64,000 nucleotides of DNA, from the NCBI GenBank assembly GCA_024734495.1, contig JALMQS010000075.1:4758832-4822831 (forward strand). The letters are read 5' to 3'. This DNA is from Forficula auricularia (taxonomy: Eukaryota > Arthropoda > Insecta > Dermaptera > Forficulidae). Shown here piece by piece: positions 44,358 through 55,200 of this stretch (position 1 is the stretch's first letter; each line of letters starts with the position of its first letter). A program made the translations under genes and the position numbers. Under the pieces are notes generated by a model that worked only from the letters and a program-made list of their open reading frames with translations, was not told the DNA's origin and made no database searches.

Positions 44358-45746
44358 TTTTTAGCTTTTTTTCGCCTTTCTTAAAAAAAGGATAAATAAG
44401 CATATTATCTAAGAAAGTACATTTTAAATAGATATAATTAAATAGATGTAATTAAATTTATTAATAGAGGGTCTCTAACCCCTAGTTACAACATCTACAA
44501 CATCCCAAAGCCACTCTATCCGTAAAATTTGCCTAGAACGAAGTGAGATTTGAAAAAGTTTTTACTTTTTCCTTCAATTTCTTCCTATTATACTAATATA
44601 CTAATATAGTAATACTATTAAGTGAATTAAGTTCACCATATAATTTACTTATAGATAATGTTACATAATTAGATTTCTATGGTATGATAAATTCCTTCCG
44701 ATAATTAAAAAGAAGCTAAAGCTGCTGAAAATATTAAAAACAACTGCTCTAAATCTTGAGCATCTTTTATGAAGGTTAAAAAACAGAAAATTTTACACTT
44801 TGCGACCTCACTTAGAAAAAAATGATTATCTTTTACTGGTGCATGTGCATGTGCATGTGCACGTGACTGATTTGCGTGAACAAATACGATAAAGATATCT
44901 ACTATGTTGTAAGAAGTTGTGAAGCTGTTCTCCAAGGTGAGGTATAAAAGAGGCTAGGGAAGGTTTTTTTAAATAAATGTGTCTCTTCATCAAACTATGT
45001 TTTAATCGCTACGCCCAGGAGTTGAGGGGCAGGCATTGAATTGAATTTAAACTTTTTCCTACAATTTTATTTCATTTTATTTATTTTTCGAGTCTCCAGA
45101 TTGAAAAACGTTGCTCTTCAAAATGTCTTTTTCATAGTAAAACATTGAGAAATTTTTCAGAGAACAGGCCTTATTTAACAATGTGATAGTTAGAAATTAC
45201 TGACTAAAGTATGACGCTTTGGCCCACAAAAGAACAACCATCTTTGGCTATATAGATGAAGATGGAATAATTCCTCACAAAAATCTAGCCGCCAACTTTT
45301 TGAGCTCTCTAGAAAATCTATAGTATTTGAAGACTTAATTAAGAATAGGGAATCACAAAAATCTTTCTTAGGATGAAGTGCCTATCTTTTAATTAAAAAA
45401 AAAACTTAATTTATTTTATAAGGCTTTTTTTAAGAAAATGTTTTTTTATTTATAATATAAATAAATATAGTAGATTAGGTATAAATGAATAAACTTGAAA
45501 TATTTTTAAATTATCATGTTCGAGCTAAAAATTCCGTTGATTTCCGCATTTTGAAGAAATGCAAAATAGTTGAGCCAAATTATTTTACAAATATTTAGGT
45601 TTTAAGATCACTTCTACGATTAGAATATTTAAAAGAGATTCTCCACTCATCATCATAAAATATACAATCTTAAGACTGGTTTGACGCAACCACCCGCCTG
45701 TATCGACTCTTTCTCAATTCTTTCACTTCCCTGAAAGTTCCACATT
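44358..45746. other. AT-rich stretch with a TGCATG microsatellite
   Basis: (TGCATG)n with CACGTG at 44840-44865 is the only structured part. The minus frame 44705-44935 covers it and looks fortuitous. Confidence 0.35.
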
Positions 45747-45983
45747 CATGGGGGTAGTTAGGGGTGGGGCAAGGGGGGCAGTGACCCCCTACCAAACTCA
45801 TTGCCCCTCTTGAAAATTGGAAACTCCATTATTCGAGTCATCGCTTTTATGTATTTCTCATTAAATTATTTCGTTACTTCCAAAATTTGTCAATTCTACT
45901 AAAAAGTTAGTTGATCTCTAATCGGATTACCGAAATTGAAACCGGATGCCCCCCCCCAGAAAAACTCCCAAACTACGCCAATG
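45747..45983. mobile_element. hAT-like MITE
   Basis: The left end CATGGGGGTAGTTAGGGG and the right end CCCAAACTACGCCAATG are inverted (CATTGGCGTAGTTTGGG type), with G-rich and C-rich runs just inside. The flanking 8-mers TCCACATT and CCCACATC match at six of eight positions. Confidence 0.55.
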
Positions 45984-47215
45984 CCCACATCCCTAACTCT
46001 TCATTTTCTGGAGAAAATATTCTAATTATTATCTTCCTCACAAAAAATAATCTTATAACTTTGAGGTTCATTAATATAGAATTATAGTAATTAATAGTTG
46101 GTGTATACACCATTCTCAATCTATTTTATTCATATTTCCATTGCCACACAACAAATAAAAACTGTATCCTATCTCTAGTAATGAAATTTTTGTATGTGTT
46201 ATAAAAAATGTTAGACCCTAAGGTCACTGGAGCCCAAATTCTTGATATTTAATGAAGTTAGTTCCCGAGCTCTTTTAAGACTCCAAGCAACTACGTCAAT
46301 CTGAGAGCTTATTATTCTAAGAAATTATTATTATATATGACTTTGAACAAGTCTTAAATAAAAAAATAAAAAATAGCAAATACCTGGGATTCCATATTTA
46401 TAGTTTTGGAAAATCTCATGAGAAATTAATAACATATACATTATAAAAAATTAAGGGAATATGAAAAAGTATTAATATACTGAGAGAGAAATTATATATA
46501 TATATATATATATTATTTGAAAATTTCTAATGGATCTCGTTGAATAGTTGGATGGAATGCTTTTACAAATAAACGAAAGATGATGATAATAATTCAAATG
46601 GAAAACCTTCAAGAATCGAATAAAAGACGATTTCAAAGTGATTAATGGAATTTTACTAAAAAAAAATAAAAACCTCCGAACCGACCAAGGCTAGTAGATT
46701 ACTTGAATCCGGCTGACGGTTTCTCATTTCATTTGGTTATATAATTGTTTCAGAATGGTGGATTATTCAATTGCGAACTCCCATTTTGCTTCTCATATTA
46801 ACTCTGAAATTAATTTGCCACTACCGCTGCTATGTTCATAAAATAATTAATATCGAATTATAATTGGATAATTATACTAAGAGCTATCATTTTTTTATAT
46901 TTAAACATTTTTAATATTTATACCCAGCTTAAGCACCAGTTTATATCATTGCCCTAATTCTCTCATTATTAAAGTGTCCTATATGTGGTAAACTAAATGT
47001 ATTATATTTAATAATCTTAAAGATATTAGCAATCTCTCCCATTAGTAAACCATATTTTAATTTTGGAAAGTTAAGTAGGCTGTATTAAAAAATATTTTAT
47101 TACCATTAAAATACTTAAGTATTACAAAAATCTAAATACAAATAACTTCAATATATGACGACGGGCCTAATAAAAAGCTCTGGAAGGTCAGAATGGCCCA
47201 CGGGCCGAAGTCTTA
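45984..47215. other. AT-rich stretch; nothing recognised
   Basis: It contains a (TA)n run near 46495-46513. No coding bias. Confidence 0.3.
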
Positions 47216-47368
47216 GGGCCAGTTGTATGTCGCAAAGTAAATGATTTTTACCACTAACAAACAGTAGATGGTAAATGGAGGCACTGGGATGGCCAATCAG
47301 ATGACAGGCAATTTCTTCTACCGTGTGTTGGTGGTAAAATCATTTACTTTGCGACATACAACCGGCCC
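47216..47368. mobile_element. PIF/Harbinger-type (Tourist-like) MITE, 153 bp
   Basis: The TIR is GGGCCAGTTGTATGTCGCAA at the left and its near-perfect inverse at the right, extending inwards over AGTAAATGATTTTTACCAC for about 45 bp. TTA directly flanks both ends (47213-47215 and 47369-47371). GGGCC-type ends and a 3-bp TTA duplication are the Harbinger signature. Confidence 0.9.
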
Positions 47369-47388
47369 TTAGAATTGCTTCTCTAGGC

Positions 47389-48433
47389 CAGGGGTGTTCA
47401 ACCTTTTGGCTTACACGGACGACATTTGAAGGAAAAATTGTCCCGCAGATAAAATATGCTATAATTCTACCGATTTTGTTCATCAAAAAAGATAGAAGAT
47501 AATATTAAGAATCAACTGATGTATTCACCACACGACTTTAACATTTTCATTTATTTGAAGTCATCGCGACACTACTAATTTACACCCCCCCTTCCTTTAT
47601 TTCGTTTTTTTTTATTTTCTCAAAAACGGCTTTAACGATTTTTTTAAAAATTAGTGTTTTTATCAAGTGTCATGAGTTAATAGTTGTGTCAAATTTTTAA
47701 TCCGATTGAATTAAAGGAAGTAGTTGTAAATTAGGAGTGTCGTAAAATAAATATTTTAATAGTTCATATCTCGTCTTCGGAAAGTCGCAGAGAATTGAAA
47801 TTTGAAACTTAAGCTATCTAGAGGCTACAAGAAGTATAACAAGATTTTGGATAAAATAGAAAAACCGGAAGTTGATGTTTACGTACGTAAGAATTCGTAA
47901 CCCCCCCCTGCGTTTCGCAACCATAAGTCTCAGAGATACGAAATTCGAGACTTAAGCTTGATATAGGCTAGAAGGAGTACATAAAGCTTTTGGTTGAAAT
48001 CGGAAGACCGGAAGTGGACATTTACATGAAAGATTTTTTTTTTTTTTTTGATTTTCTCAAAAATGGCTTCAACGATTTTTTTAAAAATTAGTGTATTTAT
48101 CAAGTGTCAAGACTATTAATTATTAGTTAAGTCGCATAAACCAAACAATTTTTTAAATTTTATTTTAAAATAACAAACAAATTTGAATGGCTTTTTCTTT
48201 TTTTTGTCTTATATTTGCTTTTCTTTTCGCTTACTTAATTTTTTCTAAAACTTTATCATTAGTTGAAATTAACTATTATTATTTAATATGTTATTCTTGT
48301 AATTAAAGAGAACCTTAATTACTTTAATGCGATTTAAAATATATTTTAAAATACCCTATAAAAAACAATTTGTCAAATATGACCACAGGCCCCAAGTAAG
48401 TCCATCATGGGGGCCGCGGGTTGGCCAGGCCTG
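47389..48433. mobile_element. Non-autonomous hAT element with perfect 8-bp duplication, 1,045 bp
   Basis: The ends CAGGGGTGTTCAACC and GGTTGGCCAGGCCTG are inverted (CAGG..TG..CAACC). CTCTAGGC is directly repeated outside (47381-47388 and 48434-48441). The interior contains two similar blocks (about 47560-47790 and 47900-48120: TTTCTCAAAAAYGGCTTYAA, CGATTTTTTTAAAAATTAGT, ATCAAGTGTCA) also present at 32405 and 25970. No transposase frame remains. Confidence 0.85.
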
Positions 48434-48524
48434 CTCTAGGCAAAAGTATAATTTTCTTAATAAAAGACAAATGCCGATATTAGTAGCTTTAAAATTACTA
48501 TAGAAAACGAAGAGGTGGTCAACT

Positions 48525-48662
48525 TTTTTTTTGAAATTTGTTTATTTGTCTTATATACAGGTATGTTTTTTTTTTTTTTTTACATAAACGAGTAGCTGCC
48601 TCCACGGTGATTTGGCCACCAGTTCCTTAGTGGACTGGTTGCTTCGTGATCGTGGAAGTGGG
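48525..48662 (-). mobile_element. Short retroposon with 13-bp target duplication and poly(A)
   Basis: GAGGTGGTCAACT is directly repeated at 48512-48524 and 48663-48675. On the minus strand the insert starts CCACTTCCACGATCACGAAG, has a GC-rich part to about 48585, an internal A run, AATAAACAAATTTC, and ends in a second A run at the left duplication. Duplication length, A tail and a polyadenylation signal close to it indicate LINE-mediated retroposition of an unidentified short transcript or 3' UTR. Confidence 0.8.
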
Positions 48663-48696
48663 GAGGTGGTCAACTATTAGATCCGAGATATTATGA

Positions 48697-48909
48697 TTTC
48701 AGTGACTGAGATGGGGGATGGGGGAGTTTATGACTGAGCATCTGATTTGTTCAGGTTTCTTATTCCCTCTCACTCCGGCATAGGTAAAACAAATTTGAAA
48801 TGCTTTTTTAAATTCATAATTCAAACACAGCTATGTATTAGAGTAATAAAATGTGGTTCGAAAATAAAATAAAATTTTTTTACTGTCACATGTATGGGGG
48901 GGGGGGGGT
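48697..48909 (+). repeat. Repeat pair, copy 1 (empty site of MITE E3)
   Basis: This segment (TTTCAGTGACTGAGATGGGG ... ACTGTCACATGTATGGGG) recurs at 49981-50349. Here GGCATAGGTAAAACAAATTT is uninterrupted. Confidence 0.85.
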
Positions 48910-49006
48910 AATCCATTGAATCCCTTTACCTACGTCCCTGAATAGTATACTGGTCACTTTATAGACGAAAGGCGAGTGATTATTTATTACTTATTTATTT
49001 TTTTTA

Positions 49007-49400
49007 TAAAATAAGTTAAAATATTCCAAACTGCCTTTAGGAGACCTAATTACTATCCTGTATATATAAATATTATTCACGAAAAACCTAAAATACTTAT
49101 ATAATTATTATAATAACATAAGTTAAAATATTCTAAACAGCTCTTAAGAGACCTAATTACAACCTTGTATATATATTATTTACGAAAAATCAAAAATACT
49201 TATATATTTTTTAAAATAAGTTAAAATATTCTAAACAGCCCTTAAGAGACCTAATTACCACTATGTATATAAATTATAAACAAAAAATCAAAAATACTTA
49301 TATATTTTTTAAAATATGTTAAAATATTCTAAACTGCCTTTAAGAGACCTAATTATATATATCACCCTTTATATATGGTATATGGTATAAATATATAGGT
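49007..49400. repeat. Tandem array of about 100-bp monomers, four copies
   Basis: Each monomer reads AAGTTAAAATATTCYAAACNG, then CCTTTAAGAGACCTAATTA, a TATATA part and AAATACTTATATAAT. The starts are near 49008, 49118, 49217 and 49308. The monomers differ by point changes and small indels. Confidence 0.85.
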
Positions 49401-49980
49401 ATTAATCATAAAAAAAAATTCTCAAAAATGAGTTAAAAATTTTACTCGCCCTATAAGACACTTTTTAGACACCCTGTAGTGTTATCTGGATAATTAGGGA
49501 TGATCTGGTACGCGTCTTGACCTCCCTGATTTCTATTAATTATATTTCTTTGCAAAAACAAATAGTGGAATTTTTATTTTCCCGTAATTCGATAAAGGCA
49601 AAGAGTCGACCAATTTATCAAAATATATTTTAGTTTGAATCGAGCCTTCCTCGAGTCAAGTTGGATTCTTTCCTGTGCATTTATAGATGAATATTCGGTG
49701 TTTTCCTAGTCATCTAGCCTGAAATAGAGTAAGTAAATGCTTCTAACCTTCTATTAAGAATTGTTGATTCTATGTTACGTCAAAATATTCTAATTACTTT
49801 ACCATTAACTAAAAAATTGAATGAAAAAGTGAAAGTATCTTCAAAACTCGCCACACTTTTCGGTTAGTGCTTTGTTATTAATAAATTAAAATATATTAAA
49901 CTATTAAAATATTACTTTTTAATTTAATCAACTTGAAATACATATAATTTATTCACTAATATTAAAAATTAGTGGGAGGG

Positions 49981-50349
49981 TTTCAGTGACTCAGATGGGG
50001 GATGGGAGGGGGGTTTAAAGATTGAGCATCTGATTTGTTCAGGTATCCTCTTCCCTCTCACCCCGGCATAGGTAAAACCGAGGGGTGAACGGCGACCTAA
50101 TATCGTGTACACGTACTTCCACTTCCACTTTCATTTCCAAGTAGAAGACAATACAATACAATATATCTAATGAATTCCAAAGTAATTCCAAATAATTCCA
50201 TGTACACCTAATTTCAATCGCGGTTGACCCCTCGGGTAAAACAAAGTTGAAATGCTTTTCTATTATACATAATTCGAATACAGCTATGTGGTAATAGGAT
50301 GTGGTTCGAAAAGAAAATCAAAACATTTAACTGTCACATCTATGGGGGG
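49981..50349 (+). repeat. Repeat pair, copy 2 (filled site of MITE E3)
   Basis: About 85% similar to 48697-48909 by eye, interrupted at GGTAAAAC by MITE E copy 3. The copies lie 1.3 kb apart in direct orientation. Confidence 0.85.
50079..50234. mobile_element. MITE family E, copy 3, with 8-bp duplication and empty-site proof
   Basis: The ends are CGAGGGGTGAACGGCGACC and CGCGGTTGACCCCTCG. GGTAAAAC flanks both sides (50071-50078, 50235-50242), and the related copy at 48783-48790 has a single GGTAAAAC. The 156-bp interior has CACTTCCACTTTCATTTCC and TTCCAAAGTAATTCCAAATA. Confidence 0.95.
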
Positions 50350-51056
50350 GTTGATTTTCGTAACCCTCGTAAATTGTAGCCCCCTCAGCAAAAAAGTTTC
50401 ACCTAAAAAAAACAACATATGAGCCCCATGTGCTTTTAAAGAGGTGTGTCGCGAGTTTGCTTAGGGTTTTATTTGAAGAATTTAGCTTTGGAATTACACC
50501 TCTAATATATTATTTTTTCGTCTCTCTTGTCTTTAAGAAATGAAAAGTAAATATGTACCTAACTATCTAGGAAGTGATACAGATTGGGTTTTTTATGAAT
50601 AAGGACTTTTCATAGAATTCCAAGATAAAAATCCCTTTTGTTAAGAACGTTCCATGGATATTTTTCCAGCCGTGATTCATTTATTTCATTTATTTATCGT
50701 TAAACTCTCTTTACCTTATCAATTTTTATTTTTTTTAAGAAGTGGAGAAATTTAAGTTCAATTCTTTATTTTTATTTCAATAATATTCTTTAGAGATTCT
50801 TACTATTCAACAACGACTTGAATTCACAACAGTACTTAAAATTTTATTAGATCAGTTTAACTGTAGATATGTCAAAAAGGTTTAGAAATCTATCCCCAAG
50901 TACCAATAACACAATCTGGGAAATTCCGAATAATCGTTGAGACAAACATCTAAAATGCTCTTTTTTCAAAATTCATGAAACTCATTTGTTTCCATTTGTT
51001 ACTATCCTTGTAAAATTGTATGTTTCTGCGTTTTTCATCAGCTTAAGAGTTTAGGC
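50350..51056. other. AT-rich stretch; nothing recognised
   Basis: No coding or repeat structure. Confidence 0.3.
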
Positions 51057-51345
51057 CAGTGGTTCCTAACCTTTTCTGCTTCGTTACCCCTTTGAACAAG
51101 CAAGCCATGATGTGTCTTTACATTTTGATAAAAAAAAAGTAAAAAATAAAAATTATGATTTATTTAAGAACTTGTATACAGCCATTTAAGTCTTTTCTTT
51201 AAATGAATTAATATATTATATTTGATTTTTATATAATTATTAAAATAAATTTTATTTTATATTATGAAATTTTTTAATATCCAATCCCTTGCCATATCAT
51301 TTCTATAGAAATATTATTTTTTTTAATTTTCTCTTTATATTTTAG
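51057..51345. mobile_element. hAT-like left end
   Basis: CAGTGGTTCCTAACCTTTTC, then CGTTACCCCTTTGAACAAGC, is the same start as the MITE at 33647, and both then read AAGCAAGCCATG. The right end and target duplication were not found. A second hAT-like start (CAGCGCTTCCCAAAATGGGC) lies at 51354. Confidence 0.45.
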
Positions 51346-51626
51346 CATAAAAGCAGCGCTTCCCAAAATGGGCAGTGGAACATTTCAGAAGTGGGGTAGT
51401 GATCTCAGTTATATTTGGTGGGGGATTGAATAAAAAAAATGGAGAAAATTTTAAATTTGCGAAATTAATTAATTGAAAAAAAAATTTGATTTCCACTTTG
51501 TACGAGTTTTTGCATGGAGTGGTTAAAAAAATATGAAAACTCTAGATCGGCGACGCCCAGCTTTCCCCTTCTTTGACAAAGGGCCTGTACTTGAGAAAGA
51601 TCGCTACCCAGGGGTATGGCATTTCC

Positions 51627-51872
51627 CGAGGGGTGATCCGCGATTGGAAGTAGGTGTGCACCTCTTTGGAAGTATTTTGGAAGTACTTGGAAACATTTGG
51701 AATTATTTGGAAATTTTTGGAATTACTATGAAACATTTGGAAGTACTTGGGAATATCTGGAAGTGCTTAAAAATATTTGAAAGTACTTGGAAATATTTGG
51801 AAGTACTTGGAAATATTTGGAAGAACAAATGGAAGTAGGTGTACAGCATATTAGGTCGCGGTTCACCCCTCG
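51627..51872. mobile_element. MITE family E, copy 4, expanded by a 10-bp minisatellite
   Basis: The ends are CGAGGGGTGATCCGCGAT and CGCGGTTCACCCCTCG, with the perfect 8-bp duplication GCATTTCC (51619-51626 and 51873-51880). It is 246 bp against about 150 bp for the other copies. The extra length is the 10-bp repeat at 51666-51826. The open frame 51533-51838 is produced by that repeat. Confidence 0.95.
51666..51826 (+). repeat. 10-bp minisatellite, about 16 units, consensus TTGGAARTAY/TTGGAAATAT
   Basis: From 51677 every tenth base starts a new TTGGAA-like unit for 15 units without an indel, with one 11-bp step before it. Units tend to alternate TTGGAAGTAC and TTGGAAATAT. The repeat lies inside MITE E4. 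Confidence 0.95.
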
Positions 51873-52042
51873 GCATTTCCAAATTAAAGAAACATACACT
51901 TTTGAAAAATATCTCAAAAATGATTATTAATTATCGATTCGATCCCCACTTAGTTCCCCAACAAGAGATAGATTTTTGTCTGAATATTAGTGAACTCTCT
52001 CTCTATAACGAATATTATTTATTTATTTATTTATTTAAATGA

Positions 52043-52888
52043 TGCTCTGAGGCAGATAACAAAAGTTTACTTATTATCGTTTTGTTCCAAGTATAAAAGG
52101 CAAAAGACCATCCTAGAATAATAGAAATGAAGAAATTAGTTTCTAATAGTCTGGACTTGTATTTGTCATGCTTGCAAATGCCTTAGCTCAAAGGGAAGAG
52201 GGATGATTCTATCTGCGGACTTTAATCATTTTCATCGATCAGATTATAATGAAAGAATCGCTCACTTGAACATTAATTAATAAAAAATATTTTTTTTTCA
52301 ATACTCGGTTGTAGAGTCGACCTCGTAATTAATAATAAACTTAAATATAAATTGTTCATATATGCTTAAATGCCTACATTATGACATCGCTACAATAAAA
52401 TTCAATCATTGAAAAAATGATTTTTGAACCTGAAGTTCTGAAGCTAGAGAGTCCAAAATCGAATCAGTTCTCTGCATTGAAAATTCAAACCTTTTGATAC
52501 AAGACCAAGTTTCTATGACTCTATGATGACCGCGCCAAACTAACCGTAAGACGTGAGATCAAAATTTTTTAGGGTAGGTTTGTATACCTTCGGTTAAAAT
52601 AGCTGGAGGCTAACTTAGCTTTAGAGTCAAAATAATTGTCATATTTGGAGCCACTTTTACTCCAAATTTATATAATTGGCACTGGTTAAATTTATATCTG
52701 ACATAAATTCTTCGCCGTAATCTTCAGATTATAAATTTGTCTAATTTTTGATGTTATAATTAAATTAAAATATTTATATTAATTTATCCAATTTTCAAAC
52801 CTTAAGTTTTTGACTTACTGCCAATTAACTATAGCAATTTTCAAACTTAAATTTAAGATTCTGGATTTTCGGATGCTTTATATACAGT
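52043..52888. other. AT-rich stretch; nothing recognised
   Basis: Begins after a (TTTA)n run at about 52013-52036. No coding bias. Confidence 0.3.
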
Positions 52889-52917
52889 ACCAGCTGCGAA
52901 CCCCGCCTTCGGCGGGC
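52889..52917 (-). other. Helitron-type 3' terminus, minus orientation
   Basis: On the minus strand: GCCCGCCGAAGGCGGGGTTC then GCAGCTGGT. A perfect GC hairpin (CCCGCC-GAA-GGCGGG) is followed by a CTRG-T-like end. It is a relative of 10458-10487. The element body would lie to the right, but its start was not found before HelB6. Confidence 0.45.
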
Positions 52918-53116
52918 ATTTTCCTGACTATGAGGCGTGTTTGAAAATTTTAGATTTTAAATTATTTTTAAACTTTCACGTATTTATTTAAAGCATTGCT
53001 TAAGCATAGCCAATCACTGGCCTCTATTCGGTCTCCTTAGCTAATCGCCATCGTAAGCTGATTTTTATTAAGTATAGATAATTATAAAAATCATTTAATA
53101 TTATTTTAATATTTTT

Positions 53117-53940
53117 ACTTTACCATACAGGTATGGTCAATTATTGTAATCGTGCATGATAAAAGTGTTTTTTCCTTCTTTTTTTCGAAATATCTAAAAA
53201 ACGGCTGAAACTATTTTGATTAAAAAAATTTAGCAAAACCATGGCATTTCGCTCTACAAAAAAGCTCTAATAAGTGAACATTGAAAAAATTATATTTTTC
53301 GAGATAATAATTGTTTTGTCAAAATGTCTGTTAGTCTGTCTGTTAGTCTGTGCGTTACCAAATTTTTGTGAACGAGGTAGCTCAAAAACTAGTGTGAATA
53401 TCAAAACCAAATTTCACACGTAGTTTTGGTCCTTTGAGATTAAGAGCTGATTAGATTTTGGTGAATATCGACCCAAAATTAAGGGGGGTGGAGAGGGGGT
53501 TAAAAATTAAAAATCTAGGCCTTCTGAGCACACTCAACCAAATTTTGTATTCATAATCAGTGGACCCCCAGAAGTCTAAAAATGCAAAAAGTAACCTCCC
53601 AAAATGGGGAGGGGGGCATGTAGGGTCAAAAAATAAAAATCTTGGCCATTTACCAAACTCAACTAAATTTTGTATACATAATCAGTGGACCCCCAGAAGT
53701 CTAAAAATGGAAAAACTAAACTCCCAAAATGGGGGGTGGGGGTGGGGGTGTAGGGTCAAAAAATGAAAATCTTGGCCATTTACCAAACTCAATCAAATGT
53801 TGTATACATAATCAATGGAACACCAGAAGTATAAAAATCCAAAAACTAACCCACTCCTACATGTTTATAAATAATTTTCGGGGCCAGGTTGTATGGTAAA
53901 GTCAAGTGGATGGCCACATCAGAACACGTCAGCTTATTTA
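53117..53940 (+). mobile_element. HelB copy 6, complete
   Basis: It runs from ACTTTACCATACAGGTATGG to AACACGTCAGCTTATT and is the clearest example of the 5' hairpin (ACCATA-CAGG-TATGGT). It has the GTCTGTTA short repeat at 53326-53352 and three tandem monomers. Frame 53560-53766 lies in the monomers and is not coding. Confidence 0.9.
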
Positions 53941-55094
53941 AACAGAAACTCGATATAGATCCTTTATTTATAATTTCAGTAAAGTTTTAATTAATAAAAG
54001 AAGAGTAAGAAGGCTGAGTTGAATTCTGACATTCCTTGAAATCTTATCTCTAAAAAAGTATGAGAGATTATCTAAAGAGGTCGAGATTTTTAACATTCTT
54101 TACAATATTAAAATAATTTACTCATAACATCTTATAAGTACACAATTTAATTTAATCTCTTCGTTGTGAAATTATTAGAATAAAATTCGAATTTCTTATG
54201 TAAAAGATGAGTACCTAAAATAATTAAACAGCTCTCAATTATTGATAGCGCCTAAGCTTGGGAAATAATTTTTTTATCAAGTCATGGGATGTACTAATAA
54301 TTCAAATTGGGACTGGTTCAAGTGTCTCTCTATCTTTATTTTCTAATTTGATTTATAATATTTTCAAAATTGATTTCTTCACACTCAGCACTCTCAGCAT
54401 TTTTTAATACAAATAAATAAAAAATTGAACATTTCAAATAAATTTAATTCTTCTCCAGATTCTGATACTCGGCAATAATAAAAAAATTTAATTTTAAAGT
54501 GTTGTACCTACTTACCATTTTCTCTTTCTTTATCATTAAAAATTAAAGAAGATTATTTTTGGCCGAAATTATAGTATCTTTATAAATTTTTAATAATTTA
54601 TAGTATAAATGTTCAAAGACTTTAACAAACTCAGTAATTATTATCTTCTTCCTACATCTATTTTGTGCGACAGATTTAGTTTGAGAAAATTCCCACGACG
54701 TGGTTTCAACAAAAGTGTTGAAATTTCTAAAACCAAATATTGTTGTCATGATTAAAAAGAATCTTCCATGCAATTCGTTGGACAGTTTGTGATGGGCATG
54801 ATGGCTGTCGACTCACCTTCTCTAAGTAGCCGTGAACCGGGCTCGGGCACGTCTCGAAATTTTTCAAGCAAATCGATTTTTCTTTTTATTATTTCACATT
54901 ACAACTTTCCATTATTTTTATATGCATTAGTCAACAGGCATGACACGTACCCAGATTTTTTTTTTTTGTAAGTTTTTATTAATATAATAATATTGAAATA
55001 AAAATATTGTATATAAAATTTTGAAACGATATATATTATATTTTCCTGAATTTACATTTGAATGTAGATTGAACTAATTGATTTCAATCAAATT
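53941..55094. other. AT-rich stretch with one exon-like island
   Basis: AT-rich with no repeats of note. The GC-richer island at 54768-54870 is described separately. Confidence 0.3.
54812..54870 (-). other. Possible exon end with consensus donor
   Basis: On the minus strand GGCTACTTAGAGAAG is followed by GTGAGTCG, a full consensus splice donor. Upstream are ACGTGCCCGAGCCCGG and an open frame (FETCPSPVHGYLEK) that lacks a clear acceptor or start. It may be a 5' UTR exon or chance. Confidence 0.2.
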
Positions 55095-55134
55095 TAGGGA
55101 ACGCTGTGTTGGTTTATAGTGAAACATTGTTAAA

Positions 55135-55200
55135 ATTAAATTAGGTTGGAGTTGGTGGTGTTCTCCTTGTGAAACACCACCAACTCCAACCTAATTTAAT
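55135..55200. repeat. Perfect 26-bp hairpin
   Basis: Arm 55135-55160 (ATTAAATTAGGTTGG to TTGGTGGTG) and arm 55175-55200 are exact inverses around a 14-base loop ending TTGTGAAA. Upstream, GCTGTGTTGGTTTATAGTGA is shared with the hairpin at 59312-59568. Confidence 0.95.

Noticed and set aside
51533..51838. 101-codon open frame with repeated EVLGNIWKYL-like peptide
   Set aside because: The periodic peptide is the translation of the 10-bp minisatellite in MITE E4.
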